NCBI RefSeq assembly: GCF_938028185.1
Contig: NZ_CALJAH010000417.1
Span: 1 to 5,232, forward strand
Source: an uncultured Cardiobacterium sp.
GTDB lineage: Bacteria; Pseudomonadota; Gammaproteobacteria; Cardiobacteriales; Cardiobacteriaceae
Direction: 5' to 3'
Length of the DNA stretch: 5,232 bases
In this document: one piece after another, positions 4,009-5,232 of the stretch
Position numbering within the stretch: the stretch's first letter is position 1
How the letters are laid out: every line of letters begins with the position of its first letter
Program-made: the position numbers and the translations under genes
The notes under the pieces: model-generated
Told to the model about the DNA's origin: nothing
Databases searched by the model: none
The model's input: only the letters and a program-made list of their open reading frames with translations

Positions 4009-5143
4009 ATACACCAAAATTAAAGCAGTCATTAAAACGGCAAATGGAGAGGAGGAATTGGATTATCTGTCGCGGGATAAGGAAACATGGTTGGCTTTAA
4101 CTTTTTTACGATTTTCAGGAGATGTGGATATAGAGGAAAATTCAGATTTAGAAAAATTACCTGCCGAAATTGGCAAGCTGCAGAATCTGAAAGAACTTGA
4201 CCTTAGTTGGAATCAACTCACCACCCTGCCCGCAGCAATCATCCAGCTGCATAAGCTGCAAACACTTGACCTTTGTGGTAATCAACTCACCATCCTGCAC
4301 TCAGCAATCACTCAGCTGCATAAGCTGCAAACACTTGACCTTAGTTTTAATCAACTCACTACCCTGCCCGCAGCAATTACTCAGCTGCATAAGCTACAAA
4401 CACTTGACCTTGCTGGCAATCAATTTACTACCTTACCCGCAGAAATAGGTCTATTACAAAATCTGCAAGAACTTGGCCTTGAACATAATCAACTAACCAC
4501 CCTACCTGTTGAAATAGGGCAGCTGCATAATCTGCAATATCTTTACCTTTGTGATAATCAATTTACCACCCTACCTGCTGAAATAGGTCAGCTGCATAAT
4601 CTGCAAAAACTTGACCTTCGCGAAAATCAATTCACCACCCTGCCCGCAGCAATCGGTCAGCTGCAGAATCTGCAAAAACTTGACCTTCGCGAAAATCAAC
4701 TCACCACCCTGCCCGCAGCAATCTGGCAGCTGCAGAATCTGCAACAACTTGGTCTTGGCTATAACCAACTCACCACCCTGCCCGCAGAAATAGGACAGCT
4801 GCATAATTTGCAACAGCTTAACCTTCGCAATAATCAACTCACTGCCCTACCCACAGAAATTGGTCAGCTGCAGAATCTGCAAGAACTTGACCTTGCCAGC
4901 AATCAATTTACTACCCTGCCCGCAGAAATCGGTCTGCTACATAATTTGGAATACCTGGATTTAACAGACAACCCCCTACGCAGCCTGCCTGCTTCCCTCA
5001 AAAGCCTCTACCGCGAGCGCAATGGTGCATTAGAAAATGGTGCATTAGAAATATGGCTGGACGATGAATCCCTGCTTGAAGACGACGACAATGACGACGA
5101 CTTTTTCTTTTCTGATGACGATGATGACTACTTTTTCTTCTAA
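3953..5143 (+). CDS. Leucine-rich-repeat protein with acidic/phenylalanine tail
   Basis: As read from the ATG at 3953 this is 396 residues; a TTG at 3923 would give 406. Neither start has a Shine-Dalgarno, and the true start is probably the ATG at 3811 in another frame. After a short N-terminal domain comes a half-repeat cap (LEKLPAEIGKLQN) and then twelve 23-residue repeats with consensus LQxLDLxxNQLTTLPAEIGQLQN. The repeats form a curved solenoid that usually binds another protein. The C-terminus carries a duplicated NGALE and a 27-residue tail with 15 acidic residues, six Phe and no basic residue. There is no signal peptide, transmembrane helix or cysteine-rich cap, so the product is likely cytoplasmic or exported by a route not visible here. 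Function and partner are unknown; effector-like and housekeeping roles are both possible. It is transcribed divergently from the restriction gene and has lower GC than the cas operon. Confidence 0.85.
   Translation: MTAGSSALFIRGLEAGINEYTKIKAVIKTANGEEELDYLSRDKETWLALTFLRFSGDVDIEENSDLEKLPAEIGKLQNLKELDLSWNQLTTLPAAIIQLHKLQTLDLCGNQLTILHSAITQLHKLQTLDLSFNQLTTLPAAITQLHKLQTLDLAGNQFTTLPAEIGLLQNLQELGLEHNQLTTLPVEIGQLHNLQYLYLCDNQFTTLPAEIGQLHNLQKLDLRENQFTTLPAAIGQLQNLQKLDLRENQLTTLPAAIWQLQNLQQLGLGYNQLTTLPAEIGQLHNLQQLNLRNNQLTALPTEIGQLQNLQELDLASNQFTTLPAEIGLLHNLEYLDLTDNPLRSLPASLKSLYRERNGALENGALEIWLDDESLLEDDDNDDDFFFSDDDDDYFFF
4187..5014 (+). repeat. Twelve tandem 69-bp units encoding 23-residue LRRs
   Basis: The coding sequence is periodic at 69 bp for exactly 828 bp, with no insertion or deletion between units. 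Several neighbours are close to identical at DNA level: units 7 and 8 (4601-4738) share CTTCGCGAAAATCAA and the following ACCCTGCCCGCAGCAAT. The first unit begins at LKELDLS and the last (LEYLDLTDNPLRSLP...) is the most diverged and acts as the C-terminal cap. Near-identical units favour gain or loss of whole repeats by recombination. Confidence 0.9.
5021..5050 (+). repeat. Perfect 15-bp tandem duplication (NGALE x2)
   Basis: AATGGTGCATTAGAA occurs twice in a row, encoding NGALE-NGALE between the last leucine-rich repeat and the acidic tail. The two copies are identical, and a 15-bp unit keeps the frame, so this is probably a recent slippage duplication that lengthens the linker. Confidence 0.9.
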
Positions 5144-5232
5144 CCCGGAATCCTGTTCATGCAAATATTAATAAAACGGGTGGTGTCCTAAAATGTATGC
5201 TGATAAACGGCGGGCAAACAAAAAGCAACGGA
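5144..5232. other. 3' flank with no recognised feature
   Basis: The 89 bases after the LRR stop are moderately AT-rich. I see no terminator: CCCG and CGGG complementary to each other are about 30 bases apart, too far for a stable hairpin. I also see no gene longer than a ten-codon ATG frame without a Shine-Dalgarno. The sequence runs out at the window edge. Confidence 0.5.

Noticed and set aside
4571..4837. Periodic minus-strand frame opposite the LRR array
   Set aside because: Its 23-residue periodicity simply mirrors the 69-bp repeats of the sense gene.
5159..5191. Ten-codon ATG frame after the LRR gene
   Set aside because: It has no ribosome binding site, and its length is no more than chance would give.
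1..5232. CRISPR array
   Set aside because: No direct repeats of 25-40 bp separated by unique spacers are visible. The only regular repeats are the contiguous 69-bp LRR units, which have no spacers.

Overview
The window looks like an accessory (defence-type) region of a Gram-negative proteobacterium. Two short intergenic elements resemble, from memory, repeats of Neisseriaceae, Cardiobacteriaceae and similar oral bacteria; this placement is tentative. Base composition is uneven. By eye, 40 of 60 bases are G/C at 1381-1440, against 25 of 60 at 2701-2760 and 23 of 60 at 4501-4560. The right half was therefore probably acquired separately from the left half.

Left half (about 148-2519, minus strand): a compact operon of type III CRISPR accessory genes in the order cas6, csx16, card1/can2. 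cas6 and csx16 overlap by four bases (ATGA), and card1 follows after a 12-nt gap with its own ribosome binding site. Cas6 would cut precursor crRNA. The Card1/Can2-type protein would be a nuclease switched on by cyclic oligoadenylate made by Cas10. Csx16 is a small ancillary protein that probably degrades the cyclic oligoadenylate signal. No cas10, csm/cmr genes or CRISPR array lie in the window, so the signal-producing complex must be encoded elsewhere. The first ~66 bases look like an intergenic repeat that may close the operon.

Middle (about 2581-3644): two back-to-back GC-rich hairpins separate cas6 from the gene upstream of it, and one of them has the form of an intrinsic terminator. The upstream gene (minus strand) encodes a membrane-anchored Mrr-like restriction endonuclease with an N-terminal zinc-ribbon-like segment. 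Its C-terminal topoisomerase-type zinc ribbon is present in the DNA but lies out of frame after a five-T run. A perfect TGGCAC-N5-TTGC (sigma-54, -24/-12) sequence sits at the right distance in front of this gene.

Right half (3811-5143, plus strand): a divergently oriented gene for a leucine-rich-repeat protein. It has twelve 23-residue repeats and an unusual acidic/phenylalanine tail. Its best start codon and Shine-Dalgarno sequence are in a different frame from the repeats, so this gene too appears frameshifted near its 5' end. Two independent single-base disruptions in adjacent genes suggest decay, phase switching or sequencing error. The last ~90 bases hold nothing I can name.
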